DNA of 53,610 nucleotides from Branchiostoma floridae (Eukaryota; Chordata; Leptocardii; Amphioxiformes; Branchiostomatidae): NCBI RefSeq assembly GCF_000003815.2, contig NC_049993.1, positions 2,299,662 through 2,353,271 of the forward strand, given 5' to 3'. Numbering within the stretch: the first letter of the stretch is position 1; every line of letters starts with the position of its first letter. Shown here piece after piece: positions 23,779-37,100 of this stretch. Made by a program: the position numbers and the translations under genes. The notes beneath the pieces are model-generated. The model saw only the letters and a list, made by a program, of their open reading frames with translations. It had not been told where the DNA came from and did not search any database.

Positions 23779-24171
23779 TAGTGGGGCGTACCTAAACTCA
23801 TATTCAGGTTCAGGTCCAGATTCAGGTCCAGCAGTTCAGGTTCAGGTCCGGACTTTGAGGACTTTTTTTTCTAGGAGGAGGGGGGTGGTGCATATTAAAT
23901 TGCATGTTAGCATGAATTGAAATGCAACGTGAAAAAATACATGCAAATTATATACAGCCAGTGTACAGTGTGACATATTTTTTGTCTTTTACCAGTGCAA
24001 ATTTCACTGTCTATGGAAGGTTTTTAAATGGTTTAGAACAAAAAGGGAACATAAATGACAGATAGCTTTTTGCAAGTTCGGACTTGGCTCCGGACATTAA
24101 GGGTTTTTTGGACTTGGACTTAAACATTTCTAGGTCCAATTCCAAGTCCGGGCTTTAGGTACGCACCACTA
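23779..24171. mobile_element. hAT-like MITE with 8-bp target duplication
   Basis: Begins TAGTGGGGCGTACCTAAA and ends TTTAGGTACGCACCACTA (one mismatch between the ends). It is flanked by the exact 8-bp direct repeat CGCGTAGA at 23771-23778 and 24172-24179. Eight-base duplications and (C/T)AG...-type ends are the hallmark of hAT elements. The interior carries repeated TTCAGGTCCAG motifs and no ORF, so it is non-autonomous. It is related in ends and motifs to the element at 50026-50478. Confidence 0.85.
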
Positions 24172-24254
24172 CGCGTAGATGCTAGAAAAAATTAATATCT
24201 CAGACTTCCGTAAAATATTTTTGTTAATTTTTCAATGCCACAGCCATCGCTGAT

Positions 24255-24440
24255 GCTATTGAATTAAGACCTTTATTATGAACATAAACACTTAGTTCAG
24301 TACAGGTCGCAAAACAAAACAACGATATACAGTCACATGACTTACATTAAATACATTTACCACCTAACAATGGGTACTGTATTCTAGTACTAAGCATCTT
24401 CTAGCTTCTTTGTTGACGGTGAAAGTGTAGAAAATGATAT
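24255..24440. mobile_element. Dispersed repeat, copy 1 (GACCTTTATT family)
   Basis: GACCTTTATTATGAACA, AGTACAGGTC and a GCTTCTTTGTTGACGGTGAAA segment occur in the same order as in 28225-28350 (GACCTTTATTGTACAA, AGTACAGGTAA, GCTTCTTGGTAATGGTGAAA). This is probably the inverted 3' end of a retroelement. Confidence 0.5.
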
Positions 24441-25039
24441 ATTTTACATTCAGATGTTTGTCTAAATTCATCAGGAAAAAATTGTGCGAATAGAAAAGGT
24501 TTGGCCCCTCAAAAATTAGTGCATCAAATACCAGTGTTCAGGAAGGCTAAACAAACTGAGCTCTTTGATATACCGAACACTGAATTTGACTTGGTTTCGT
24601 TTTTATTCTTTCACATCTACGTCTTTATCAATTCATGGCATTCATGCCATAAATTGCGAGGTTCGCTTTTTGTATAAAAAGTACAGTACTTAAAAAGAAT
24701 GTTACAGAAAACACTGCTACAACACTGGAACTAATTATACGTCGGACTCTTTCAACAACTTGAATATTAACATTTTCTGTCTCTTTTGCCCAATTTCTTC
24801 ATATAGATCTGGATTTTAGGACATAACGCTGGAAAAAGAGACATTAGTACACAGGTGTTACATTTGTCACATATATCGCCTCTGTCAACTAATTGACTTC
24901 TTACGACCGGTGATTAAAATGTCATCAGTTACTGTGACAGTCTCGTTGTTGTGTTGCTCTAATAGGCCTTCTTGGAAAGAACCCAGTTCACAACTGAAAC
25001 AAGGGCCCCGATTGTGATGTGCGATCTATACGTGAGTGT
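24441..25039. other. Intergenic, unassigned
   Basis: No gene or repeat was recognised. Confidence 0.4.
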
Positions 25040-25620
25040 GGTATCAGCCTTAATTGTTTGTTTGTTTGTTTGTTTGTTTGTTTGTTTGTTTGTTCCGCAT
25101 ACCCGGTAAACCGCCATAGGGCGCACCACACCAGGTTTGTACTGAATAGTACAAGCTGCAAATCTAGACGCAGTTTTCTTTGATCAACATCGAGAAGAAC
25201 CCCTGCTCTTTTGATCAGTAAGGTGGGATCTTTCACGTATTCCAGGCGTGGCTCTCCTCAAACACGGGACCTCCATTAATTTAACCGAAGACCCTGCCGT
25301 TTGCGCCAAACGACCCCATCGGCCTTTATTTAACCAGCGTGCGCTTTACAGCGCGACCACAAATACAATTCGTCATGAACACAACTTCAACGAAGAAAAC
25401 ATCGAAACAGGTTTTGTGTGATGTGCTGATTTTTTTTGCATCGTTCCATGAGTCATTCTGTAGGGATCCTCCCCGGCGTGAGTTGATAAAAGAAATCTGT
25501 CCAAAAATGCAGCTTGTACTGTTCAGTACAAACCTGGTGTGTTATACCGTAAGGCTGTTTACAGGTTTAATATGCAAAACAAACAAACAAACAATAAAGT
25601 CACGTATAGATTACTCTCGG
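25040..25620. repeat. Inverted pair of a (TTTG)n-tailed repeat
   Basis: The segment 25046-25200 has a TTTG run, then ACACCAGGTTTGTACTGAA and AGTACAAGCTGCA. It recurs inverted at 25500-25600 (TGCAGCTTGTACT, TTCAGTACAAACCTGGTGTG, then AAACAAACAAACAA). These are two opposed copies of one dispersed element, each with a GTTT-type tail. Confidence 0.7.
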
Positions 25621-25907
25621 TCGATCAAGAACCACCTGTTCAACAATGGGTGAGCCTACTCGCGAGCGGGGGTGTTTAACACCGTAGGAAAATAATTGGA
25701 AACATTTTGACATTGGATTGTTCGTTTTGTTTGTTTATTTTTATTTAACCAGGGATACATATCGCCTATTTAGGCGCTTTTCAAAGTTCCCTGGGGGGCA
25801 ACCCCGAAACATACATGCAACATAAAAGCGATATCAAGTAACATAAATGGTAACATATCGAGTACTAACAAATATTAACACAGCACAGAAATCTAGGCCT
25901 TTCGTTG

Positions 25908-25943
<36 letters not shown>
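25908..25943. repeat. (TA)n microsatellite
   Basis: Pure TA dinucleotides inside unassigned intergenic DNA; 25700-25900 may contain a further transposon fragment. Confidence 0.9.
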
Positions 25944-25947
<4 letters not shown>

Positions 25948-27536
25948 CTAGATCAGTTCTGAAACCCTTTTTTTCATTTGTTATCTTACCTCCCAACTCG
26001 AGTCCGCAGCTATTTGGCTTCTCGAATATCTGCTTTGAGATCATTAAAAAAAGGCTACATTGTATACCCAAATATTTAAACGATCCTTATGGAAAACATA
26101 CGATCCACGACAAGGACTGTGTGTTTTCTGTAAGGATTGTATGTATTCCGTAAGGATCGTGAAAATGCTTAGGCACCCCATGGGACTATAGGTCTCAGCT
26201 CGGGAAAGAGGAATTCAGGTAACCACCTGTGAACGGAATGAGTTCCGGTTACTAAAATCTAGCATGTGCAGCTCCTCCCAACTTCACAAGGTGTCCATGT
26301 ATTTAGCAGGGTTGACTGAACGCTGTAACATCTTAGCTTCGCACAGTTCTAACTTTCTTCAAGCAAAATCCTTGGCAGCGCTACAAGGGTAATAGACCTT
26401 TATTGACACAGCCAAAGTCAAGTTTATCTTCCTGACCTTCACTGTGTATATTTGTACACTGTCCGAACGCCCCCCCCCCCTCCCTTGGTATTTAGCGAAG
26501 TCTATTTTGAGTGTTTGAGTGTTATTTCTTGTCCCTTGGCGCTTACAAGAGCCGCTTGGTAGTCACGGGATATGCACGGCTATCATGCTATGTACACAAC
26601 CAGAGTAAGGGTCCAGCCAAAGTTACCCTCACGTGTACATGCCGTTATACGCGCAAACAGACTACCGCCAAGTATAGATATAACTCCCCACTGCGAAACC
26701 TTGAGATATCAGGGATAAGACTGGAGTTAACGTCGCCCGGCGAGTTCGTTGCTAAGGTACGTTTCCTTTTGTTTCAGAAGTCTCTTGCTGTAGACAAGAC
26801 TCTATTGGTGATCGGCGTTAAATTTTAATTTCATTTGAATATAGGGGTTACCACAATGCTTAACATTGAATTCAGAAGACCTCCCTACAAATACGCTATC
26901 AAAGAAGGCACTTCCGCAAAATCTAGTTTCCTCGCTACCAATTAAGTGAATACGACGGCTTTTCCTACGAATTCTATATACTAGTAGTAGTCTGCGTTAC
27001 GCAAAATATTATAGGTATGCAGGCCGATCGGAAAAGAATGATGGTGTAACTTTCAAATTCTGTACAAATTTTACATTGAAACGTTAGAAATTCTGAAATG
27101 GAATGTGTTTTTTTTTTCTATATTGTTGTACGCAAATAGATCACTTATTCTCTAAAACGGTCTGTTTTGTTATTAAGACCAAGGAGCCAGGATACTGCAC
27201 ACATTTCACACAAAAGACGCCGTCATGTGATGAGCGTGTTGTCTTGTGACCAGTCATTGAACCAAACTGTACACAACATAACAATTAGGCACTTCGGGTG
27301 GTCTTTGTCTGTTCAAAACTGTATTAAACGCAGGATTCGCTGAAGCTAAGGTCACAAACCCCCGAACGTGCAAATACGTGCTGTCTACATGCCAAAACGT
27401 TGGCAATCTTTGGGGATAGTACCGGTAAGTACCACCTCCGTACTAACTAGGGAATCTGACGGATTTTGGAGCACGCAGACACGCCGCAGAACTTAACGTG
27501 CAGACAAAAGTTTTTGTGGCACCGGGCTGTGGATTT
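25944..27536. other. Intergenic region upstream of the SLC15-like gene
   Basis: Mostly featureless. The stretch 26870-26985 shares GAATTCAGAAGA, TCGCTACCAATTA and TTTTCCTACGAATT with 43297-43425, marking another dispersed repeat. A C homopolymer lies near 26470. The ORF at 26511-26828 has no recognisable domain. Confidence 0.45.
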
Positions 27537-27599
27537 GTACTAGCGGGTTAGCCCCCCGTACGTGCCAGTACGGGCGACGCGCCTGCCCTGTACCTGTGA

Positions 27600-27683
27600 C
27601 CTGAACGTTTTCAAAAATACGTGGCGGACGTGTCCTCCCAAAAAACGTACTGACAAATTGCACGTACGGCGGGTTGTGCCCGT
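27600..27683. repeat. Dispersed repeat shared with the SLC16-like locus
   Basis: CCTGAACGTTTTCA, GTGG(C/T)GGACGTG, CTCCC(A/G)AAAAA and GTACGGCGGGTTGTGCC occur in the same order and orientation at 45647-45732. Here it ends about 55 bp before the first coding exon of the SLC15-like gene; there it ends about 95 bp before the SLC16-like exon. Confidence 0.75.
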
Positions 27684-27739
27684 AGCTTGACCTACTAGTC
27701 GCTGTTCTGACTTCTTTTTGCTCAACTCTTTCCTCAGAT

Positions 27740-28112
27740 ATGACGGAACTTGGCGAAGTGCCAGACGAAATACCTTCTGGGCCATCCTCAGGATACAACT
27801 CAGACGACGACAATGAGAGAACCCCGCTGATTGGCCCCAATAAGGACACCGCTAGCAGAAAACCCCCTCTCGGGCCAATCATAGGGATATTTTCAATTGA
27901 GGTTTGTGAGAGGGTGGCCTACTACGCGACCGTAGCAAATCTGGTGTTGTTCTGTACGAGGGATTTGGACTATACAAGTACGGAGGCTGTGACACTGAGT
28001 TTGTTGTTTACCGGCCTGGGGTGCACTGTACCGCCGCTAGGAGGCGTGCTTGCCGACAGCCTGATAGGGAAGTACCGAGCGATCTGTGTCACGGCGTTTC
28101 TGCACTTTGTAG
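27740..28112 (+). CDS. SLC15-like exon 1
   Basis: Residues 1-124: an acidic cytosolic N-terminus with the ERTPLI sorting signal, the ExxER motif in helix 1, then LLFTGLGCTVPPLGGVLAD and SLIGKYRAI. Donor GTAG|GTAAGT, phase 1. Confidence 0.88.
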
Positions 28113-31100
28113 GTAAGTGAATATGAACAACATTTCTTATGATAGATAAGAAAACAAGATATGTGCGTGTATATGCGTCTGTTTGTTAGTATTAATGAAT
28201 GAATGAGTGAATGAAGACCTTTATTGTACAATTTTGCCCAACCGAGCTAAGTACAGGTAACAACAAGTCAGGATATACACATATAAAAGTATCACAAATC
28301 TTGTCTAACACAAAAGTTCGGCTTCCTCTCGCTTCTTGGTAATGGTGAAAATATAGGACGGTATGGGTTTTGCTATTGTCGGTTTGTCAATGATGCACAT
28401 TAATATATGTGCATCAAAAAGGCGGCATTGTCTTTTGTTTGTGAGTTTGTTTGTTTGCTTGTTTTGTGTGTACGAACCGTGTCTGCAGTCCTAATGGCAG
28501 GCTGTATAAGGTAGAAATGGTGTAATAGAATACTTGTAGAATTGGAAGTCTGGTTTTTAAAAGAAACCCTCTGTGTATGTATGGAATCGAAAAAGCCTTA
28601 AATTTGTAACTCATACTGTAAGAAATTGAGTAGGAATTAAAGTCACTGACCCATATTGAACGACTGGTGAACAAACAAAACAACAAAGTAACAAAACAAA
28701 ATGTCAAGATTTAAAAAATTCAAGTATTGAAATACAACTCAAATCAAAAGAACAGGTTATATGTCACGTGCTAGACATACTCTATACTAACAAGATTTCT
28801 CCTTTTCTGTCAGTATTCTCTCCTGTTATGTATCTATAAGCACTTGGTAAATGCAATTTGACAAGCTCAGAATGGAGAAGGCCGAAAACGCTTGAGGTCC
28901 GACTCTCTAAAAATGTGAATAGCTGCACCCTCTTTAAGTTGAGGTCCCAGTGGGGTAAAAGCCCCTAATTTGTTAGCTCTCTTTATAATGGCGTTCCATT
29001 ATAATGAAAGCCCCTAATTTGCTCGTGTCAAAACCCTTACCAAACGAGTTGTGTTTAGAATATCTCAGAGGTCTTGACCTTTCACATTTCATTTTTTTAG
29101 CTAATTGTGGATCTTAATAAATTAAGTCAAGTCATGTCATGTTACAAACAATACATCTCCCTGAAAATACGCAATCGGAAAGACAGTCTTCATGATTCCG
29201 TACCGCAACAGATAATTTTTTATTAGGAATTTCCATTCGTTGAATACATCAAACTATTCTTCCTGGAGTCCTCTACATACAATACAAAGAAATACATTAC
29301 AACAACTTACACATATAATGTCGATCAGTCAATTAGCATAAATCAATAACATCATTAAACTCATTCTCAAGATTCTCAAGACTTATTCTCAAGATTCTCA
29401 AGACTCATTCTCAAGATTCTCAAGACAAGGCATGTCCCAAGTCGAATTTTCTTCCTTTCTTCATCAGGAATGGCTTGCATGGTCGCAGTCGCCTTCCCTT
29501 TCGAGTCTTACTTCGGACCGGAAAACTCGCCGAGTAAGGAGACGCTGGACTCCATATTTCCAGCGGCACTGGTCGTCGTTGCCATAGCAACGGGAGGCAT
29601 CAAAGCCAACGTCTCTCCATTCGCAGCGCAGCAGGCGCAAGGGATGATGGGAGCACAAACGGAACGGTCTTTTTTCAATTGGTAAGTCCTGAAATTTGTT
29701 TACTGTACATATGTTATTGTTAATTCAATTCATTCACTGTTGGTAATTTTTTTACTTCAGTTATCAGCGATTTGTTTGCTGTTTGTGTAACTAGCAATGG
29801 AGGTCATCAGTTATACTTGTACCGTCATAAGGTTTTTAACAGATGAAAGTTTGATAATTTACTGAAAGTATTATAATATTGGGTACAATGTAGTTTTGTA
29901 TCTTTAGAATTCAGACTACCACAAAACAAAGAACCACTTGTTGTTGTTGTCCCTCTAACCTCTAACCAATTCGTTGGCAGTTGGTCACATATCGGTATAT
30001 TGTGTTCATTCACAAAAATGTAGGTCATACCAACGTAACGTATTCACACAAGATAATTCAAGCTTTATTAGATACTTGTGAACTATCAGTGCAACAACCT
30101 TGATTAAAAGTTCTGTTGGCCAACATGGAAGAAAGAGGCAGGTTTGAGCGCAACGGATCGAAAAGGAGCACAGCAAAACGCAACACGATGTGACACAAAG
30201 CATTGCAGTTGCTGAGTATAAAACAACATTACAAGTTATCGAAAAAAAAATTAGTCTCAAAGTTAGCTAGTACGATTATGATTTGCTTTGGTCTTTTTTC
30301 TCCGATTTTATGAACAGGTATTTCTGGTTCCTGAATGTCGGCACGTTTTTCTCCATCGCCGTCCTCTCCTACATCGAACAGGACATCGCCTTCTGGATAG
30401 GGTTTCTTGTGCCCACAGTCCTCATGTTCTGCGCATGCGTCAACCTAGTGCTCATGGGATGCCTGGGCAAAGTGTACAAGGACTCCCCAAACGGTTTGTT
30501 GTATTGAACGGGTACCGTAGTTTGGAAAAGATTATTTTGCATGTAATGAGTATGCCAGTCTTGTTAGGTGGCCCAAATGTTGAAATACTTAGTATTCATT
30601 TGTACAGTAACTTAGTGCATACGAATGATATTGTGTGATAATTTGCACATTCAAATTCACACGTACTGTGTAAGCTCTATATAGTTTCTAACGTCCACAA
30701 TCACACACTAAGTACTACTAGATTTTCGCCGATCTTCACCGTAGCTGTTGATATGTAGATGGACTTTCATAATTATCTCAAAGTGTATTTTCTAAGATTT
30801 TGCATACTGTCCATTTGAAGCGTTAAGTGTGCTTAGTATAGTGACTATCTCACTTGGCTGGGGCACGTTGGTGGCGCCTTTATGTCCTAAATTGTGCTAA
30901 CCTTTACTTTATAATGGGACTACTAGAACATGCCGAAAGTGACAACAAAACACACAAAGGATTCATTACGCACTATCTCAAATCGCTCGGCCGCAGCTTT
31001 AGCGAGATACTTTCCTGATTATATACTTGATGTATAACAGTGCTACGATGCATGTGATAGCAAATGGCAACGTATGATTTTAAAGCTGTAACTAGAAAGG

Positions 31101-34100
31101 TAATATTTGCAAGCAAATACAGAATGTTACCTTCACATGGTTTAGTCTAGCATTTCTACCTGGAAGAGTAAACTGATTAAGTTGCAGATGTTGACACAGG
31201 ATAAGTCAAGACATGCAAGAAGGTACAAATAAATTTTGATGATTTTTTATCTGTAACGTTATACATCTTGAATAATGAACACAACGTCCAATATTGTTCC
31301 AAACAGGGTTTCTCATCATCATCTCATCACAGCCCCATAGCTACAAGCCACAGGGGCAGTCTGTCTGTCCAAAAAGGTTATCCATGTCTGACGGTCGTCA
31401 ACAGGGTTTACTCGACGACATTTAGCGTGTCGTCTGCGGGAGCGTCAAGGCCTATGAATTTTTTCGGCTTGGGGAGGTCCAGGGAGAAATTTCTTGGCTT
31501 GCGGAGAGAGAGCCATGGAAAAAAAATGGCTTCCTTCAACAATATGTATTCAAATGTTTAAAAAATAAAGCTTTCAATCACTTGGGAAATTCATATTATC
31601 TGTCTCTCACTTGGTGCAGAACGCGAGCCGCGAAGTTCAGTTAATAACATAAGAATAAGTTTAATTTTGCGCTTTCCGTCATTGTTGACGAACAAACTTG
31701 GCGCGTAAGTATAGACAAATTTTGCAAAAATCTCTAAAAAATCAGCGGATGTTTGCGGACGGTGCTGACTTTGATGATAATTCCTAACGCGCGCCGGCGG
31801 CGAGAGAGAAGCGAGAAGCGACTGGTCGAACCCAGTCGGTGCCGCGCCCCTCCCCCTAATGTTCTGGTCAGTCGCATCGTGCTAGCGCCGATGTTTTTGT
31901 TGTCATTTTCCCGGCCCGGCCCCGATTAACTGTCAGTTGTTGCTACCATAGAAGTAAAAAAAATCGAACAATTTGTGAAATTAAATAAGGTACTTTCAAA
32001 ATAGTCTCCGGTAAGCCAATCGGACCTCATATGCTTGCGCTCTATACGGGGGCGGGGCCCTACATGAAACGTGACAAATAGGTGTGCTTTTGATTCTTTA
32101 ATTGACTGCTTATAAAATATGGACCGAATCTACCGGTGTCATCATGTTGCACCAAATTTGGGCTGACCGTCGCAAAACTACCGTGGTCACGGGTAAATTT
32201 CTCATCACTCGGTTTCCAGTGATGAAGTCGCGTCGTCACTGGCTTACCAGTGGGGAATATTTATCGTCACTAGTTTTCCAGTGATGAGGAAACTTCAGCT
32301 GGTAAACCAGTGACGACAAATATACAGTTTACTGAAGAAAAAGGAATCATCGTTTCAGTTGAGGGGATTTCAAAGTTAGCACTAAAGTTATACTAACGTC
32401 CCCAGTACACTCCCAGACCAAATCTAACAGTAACACGGCTATGGCGACATGTGAATAGGGTGTTTTTGTTGCATATCGAACTCAGCACTGGAACGTTCTA
32501 GTGCTATTAGAACGTGGTCACTGGAAGCCCAGTGCCGAAATAATTTCATCACACGGCGTCCAGTGCCGAAGAGTCACCCATCACTGGAAAACCCAGTGAG
32601 GAACCGGTGACCTCGATGGTTTCGCACTCGGTGTCCAGTGACGAATGACGTTCATCACTGGGCCCCGAGTGACGAGCGGAGTTCATCACTGGGTCCCGAG
32701 TGACGAGCGGAGTTCATCACTGGAAACCGAGTGACGAGTCAAGGTTCATCACTGGAATTCCAGTGCCGAGACAGCTTCATCACTGGAACAAAGCAATTCA
32801 TCACTGGGAAACCAGTGACGAACTTTCTTCGTCACTGGGCGTCCAGTGATGACGCCATTTTGAACATATTTTCGTCACTGGAAGCCCAGTGAGGAACCCG
32901 TGACCCGCGTAGCCTTGCCAGACCGTCTATGAAAATTAAGATGTCGAAGATATTTCCCAAAAGGTAGGCAGAGATTTGTTGATGTTGGCGGTGTTGTTTT
33001 TTTCGTAATGATTTTCTTAGTCGGACCATCGCAAACAGTGCATTTAGTCCCTTTCCCCGTGAAAACATCAGCTAGATTGTGCTAGATACAGCCTCACATG
33101 AGGCAAAAAGTACATACAGTCACAATTTTATTGTCAAATATTATAGAATTGAATTCTCGTTTCTATCTACTTGAATTAGACTAACTTCTGAAGAGAGCAA
33201 AATTGAAACAAGCATACCAAGTTACGGCACACTGCGTAGCACAAAATCGGAAGGTACATTCACAGCTTGAAACGTCTCACAGAGTTTGCCGCTTGTACAA
33301 CGCAGCGCGAAGGGTTCTCCTCAGCATGCTCAGTCACACTTTTACGTTTTCTATGAACCATATACCCAGTGTGAAATCGAATGTTACACATATCCTGTTT
33401 ATGTCGCAGTAAGAGCGCAGCGCGATCGCCGTCTAGTGGAAATTTCGAAAGGGGGCCTTACCAACTACTGTAAATCGCACAAATTCACAGAAACAGCTGA
33501 TTAGCGTAATCGCTAAAATTGCCACAAATCTATTATATTCGTTCACGTCCCGCAGTTGCCGGACACTCTCAGAGCGAAATTGATATGGCTACCCCTGCAC
33601 ACTGCAAGTGATCTTCACAGTACGCAGCACATCTCCGCTAGGGTCTACCGAAAGTGCGAAAAGGAACGAAAAGGAACGAAGTATGAAGCAAATTCAAATA
33701 AAATCTATGGTAATATTAGGAAAAGGTAAACTGTGATCGGCAAATGCATTTTGCGGCTTGTTCCACGAAATTCCTATAGCAATGGTTCAATGGAGGAATG
33801 AATATTGAATATTGAGACCTATCTATGCATATCTATGTTCATGTACGTGTTAATGTGGTTATAACATTCCTTAGAATATCCATATTACATTTATATTATA
33901 AAATTTCACAAGAAGAAATGGATTATGTTGAGAACGATTGCGCATATTTTATCATAAAAAGCCATGCTATGTGGATATAGTTGTTTAAAAAATGCAATGA
34001 TAGCAAAGTTACAAGTATATGTATTGCACAATTTGTAAGAACTTGACCTTAGAGAAATATAGGTCGAATGTTCGAACCCAGGGAAGTCGACGATCGGAAG

Positions 34101-37100
34101 TTCGAGCCCAGCATGTTGGGAATTATTCTTCCTTCCTTTTTTTCACACTTTCATTAATATCAATACAACGCCTTAAATTTGTTTTGCAACCAGGACATCT
34201 AAGCCCGGCATTGGGATTTTTTTATCATCAGCGAGGGCCTGATGTCGGTCGCAAGAGGCAGAAATTTATTTGTATTGAATATGACGGAAAATTGTTGACA
34301 GAAATTGCATTTCCCAATATCCTTTGCACAAATTCCTCACGTTGGCACCTTTCTTCCCGCCAAAATGATGAATACTCATTGTACAACTTGATGAAATCTC
34401 TTTGGTACAATGTATATATGTCTCTCCTTTTACAGCTTTTCTTTCGTTGTGAACGAGCGAGAAGATATGTCTCCAGTCTCCAGAAAACCATGTTGTTGGC
34501 CCTGTTGAAAGGAGCTGTCATGCTCGTGGGGCAGCAGTTTATTAGCATATCTTTCCTGACCGGATTTCGCGGGTCATTTGCGGTAAAATAAAACACGTTT
34601 CATAGGCTTCTAACGCCCGCAGTACCGATTCCTTATATTCTCATTGATTTTATTTAAGTTTGCTTCATACTCCATTCCTTTTCGTTCCTTTTCGTTCCTT
34701 TTCGTTCCTTTTCGTTCCTTTTCGTTCCTCTTCGTTCCTCTTCGTTCCTTTTCGTTCCTTTTCGTTCCTTTTCGTTCCTTTTCGTTCCTTTTCGTTCCTT
34801 TTCGCACTTTCGGTACACCGCTCCGCTATGCTTCCTGTCACAGTCAATCTGTGTAAATTCATTCATATTTTGAACGGCCCAATCATTTTTTCAGAGCCCG
34901 CAATTCATATTTCATAAATTTCTTTTATTTTTAGCAAACAATTTTGATTTACGTTTGATGTACGTAGTTTGTTTATGCCCTCATTATCAATACGTGCCGC
35001 AGTCGGTACACTTCAAACCCGTCCGCCTGTCAATCATGCAAACTTCAAGGGGTTAGGTTTCTGCTACACTTAACTTTCGCGTTGGCTTATGCTGATTTGT
35101 GCCTGGGGATTTGTGCTGTGCCGGCCACTCCCACCGTGTATAAAGCTGTAAGTAGATTTATTGTAATTCACCCAGACTTCGTTTCCGTGCTCCACTTGCT
35201 TGCTGGGGACCAACGCAGCGCTGTGGTAACTTACATGATAAACAACAAGGTGAACGGAATGACCGTGACCTAACATGGGGAGGGCGTTCCACGCTGCAGT
35301 TAATCGTGTTTAACTGATCTTCAGGTCAGTTTAATAGCGAAATAAACTCATCAAGTCCATCGTTTGTGTTTCACATACCTTTATGTCTCAGGCGTAAAAC
35401 TTTGAGTTTGCATGACGATCGTTATGCATGTTTTTTTTTTATGTAACAGCCGGCAACACGCAGTGACCTTGCGTCTAACGTAGTCATGTGTTGTTGTTTT
35501 TTTGCTCAAATGTTCTTGTTGACTCAAAAATCGGTTAACTACAACCGTGACACCAATCCTTGTTTCATTTAGACGGCAGCTCTATGTATGAACTTGAAAA
35601 ACGAACAGGTCTCGCTACATTTTTATGATTAACGTTATATGCCAGTTACTTATCATGTCAGGAGACATCCAAAGAAATCACCACATACACGTAACGTTAC
35701 CACAGTTGTCGGCCTGTCTGAGAAAATTGCAGTAGTGCTCTGAATGTGTTTGTTCACCAAATTATCGCGTGTGTACGCACGAGTGCTGGCGTACTAACGT
35801 CAGCTTTGTTCTAAATACAGATATAACCAAACAAACTGTGTGTCCTAGCAGATGTGTCTCGTTACACATCGTGTGTGTTCTCGATTCTACGTAACTCAAA
35901 CACAACATAGAATCCGAACAATGTTTGGATGGCTCAGAGTTAAACTGACTTGTGCAGGTAGCAAAACCTTTAGCTTAAACAAAATCAAGAAAAGTATCGA
36001 AACAAATGCTTAGATTTGACTCGATATAGACCTTAACCGAGACACATTATACTTTGGGGCCATTAAATTTCATTCTGCCTGCCCTCAATTTCATTCTACC
36101 TTCCTTGAAGTTGATATACTAGTATGCAAAAGGTGCCGATATTCGGCAAAATAAAGTGAAAGCTCTGTGAATTTCTTGATCCGATTTATTACTTCTTGGT
36201 AAAATGAATTCCACAAATCATTCAGAGGACGGCTTCTGCCTCAATTCAGGGCATCCAAAGCAAGACGAAGTCATCATTTGACTGGCGGACACTTCCGTGT
36301 TGCGTAGCAGCGGTCGTTGACCTCGTTCGAACACCATGTTCCATATCTCCCGGGCGGGTTCCATAGCTACCGGTCGTTGACCTCGGGTCCTTGAAACGAT
36401 GCAAAAACAGTAAACTGTGAAGGTAACATAAAAATCATAGCCTTCACTATGGGGAGAGCGCTGATTTTCAATAAAGTTCTTATGCCGTGAAGATCTTTTC
36501 GGTGCTTACACAGCATGAGAACCCGGCCAAAATGTCAAAAATAGCCCAGCCTGTGTTTACACAATCCCTCGCTGGCGGCGGCAACTGTAGGGCCGACCGC
36601 TAGGAGCGCGATTTTAGTAGGGCTCTCCATCTCTGGTAGAAGTCAGCGTAGGAGGCTGTGAAAATTGACCCCAAAGGCCACCTAGTGCCACCACAAAGAG
36701 GAAAAATTATCGTTGTCGGCAGGATTTGAACCTGCGCGGGCAGAGCCCAATGGATTTCTAATCCATCGCCTTAACCACTCGGCCACGACAACTCTGTGGT
36801 TGGTTCCCCACATACGGCAATGCCAGCTCATTTTCCATACCACGATATCGCAATTTGGTCAAGTAGAAACCTATAACTATGGGTAGATCTAGAACTACAG
36901 CACGGCACTCTCCCATCGGAAGGTGCACCGCTTGAATGTAACTCTAGTTCGCCTTTATTCGCATGGTAACCTATATCCGCTGTTATTAAAAACATGTATT
37001 TTTAGGGACATCAAGTTGTCGGACGATGGTTTTGATGAACTGTAATACTTTGAAATAATGCAGCTGATATACCTTAATACCCTGTTTTCAAAGTAACTGA

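Noticed and set aside
26511-26828. 105-codon ORF upstream of the SLC15-like gene
   Set aside because: No recognisable domain, composition bias or splice support.
32201-32896. CRISPR-like array
   Set aside because: Repeats are variable palindromes, spacers vary in length, the context is an animal intron and no cas genes exist.
34019-34591. 190-codon plus ORF and opposed 122-codon minus ORF as genes
   Set aside because: No domain, no initiation context or splice logic, and both lie within an inverted-repeat element; kept only as a note.
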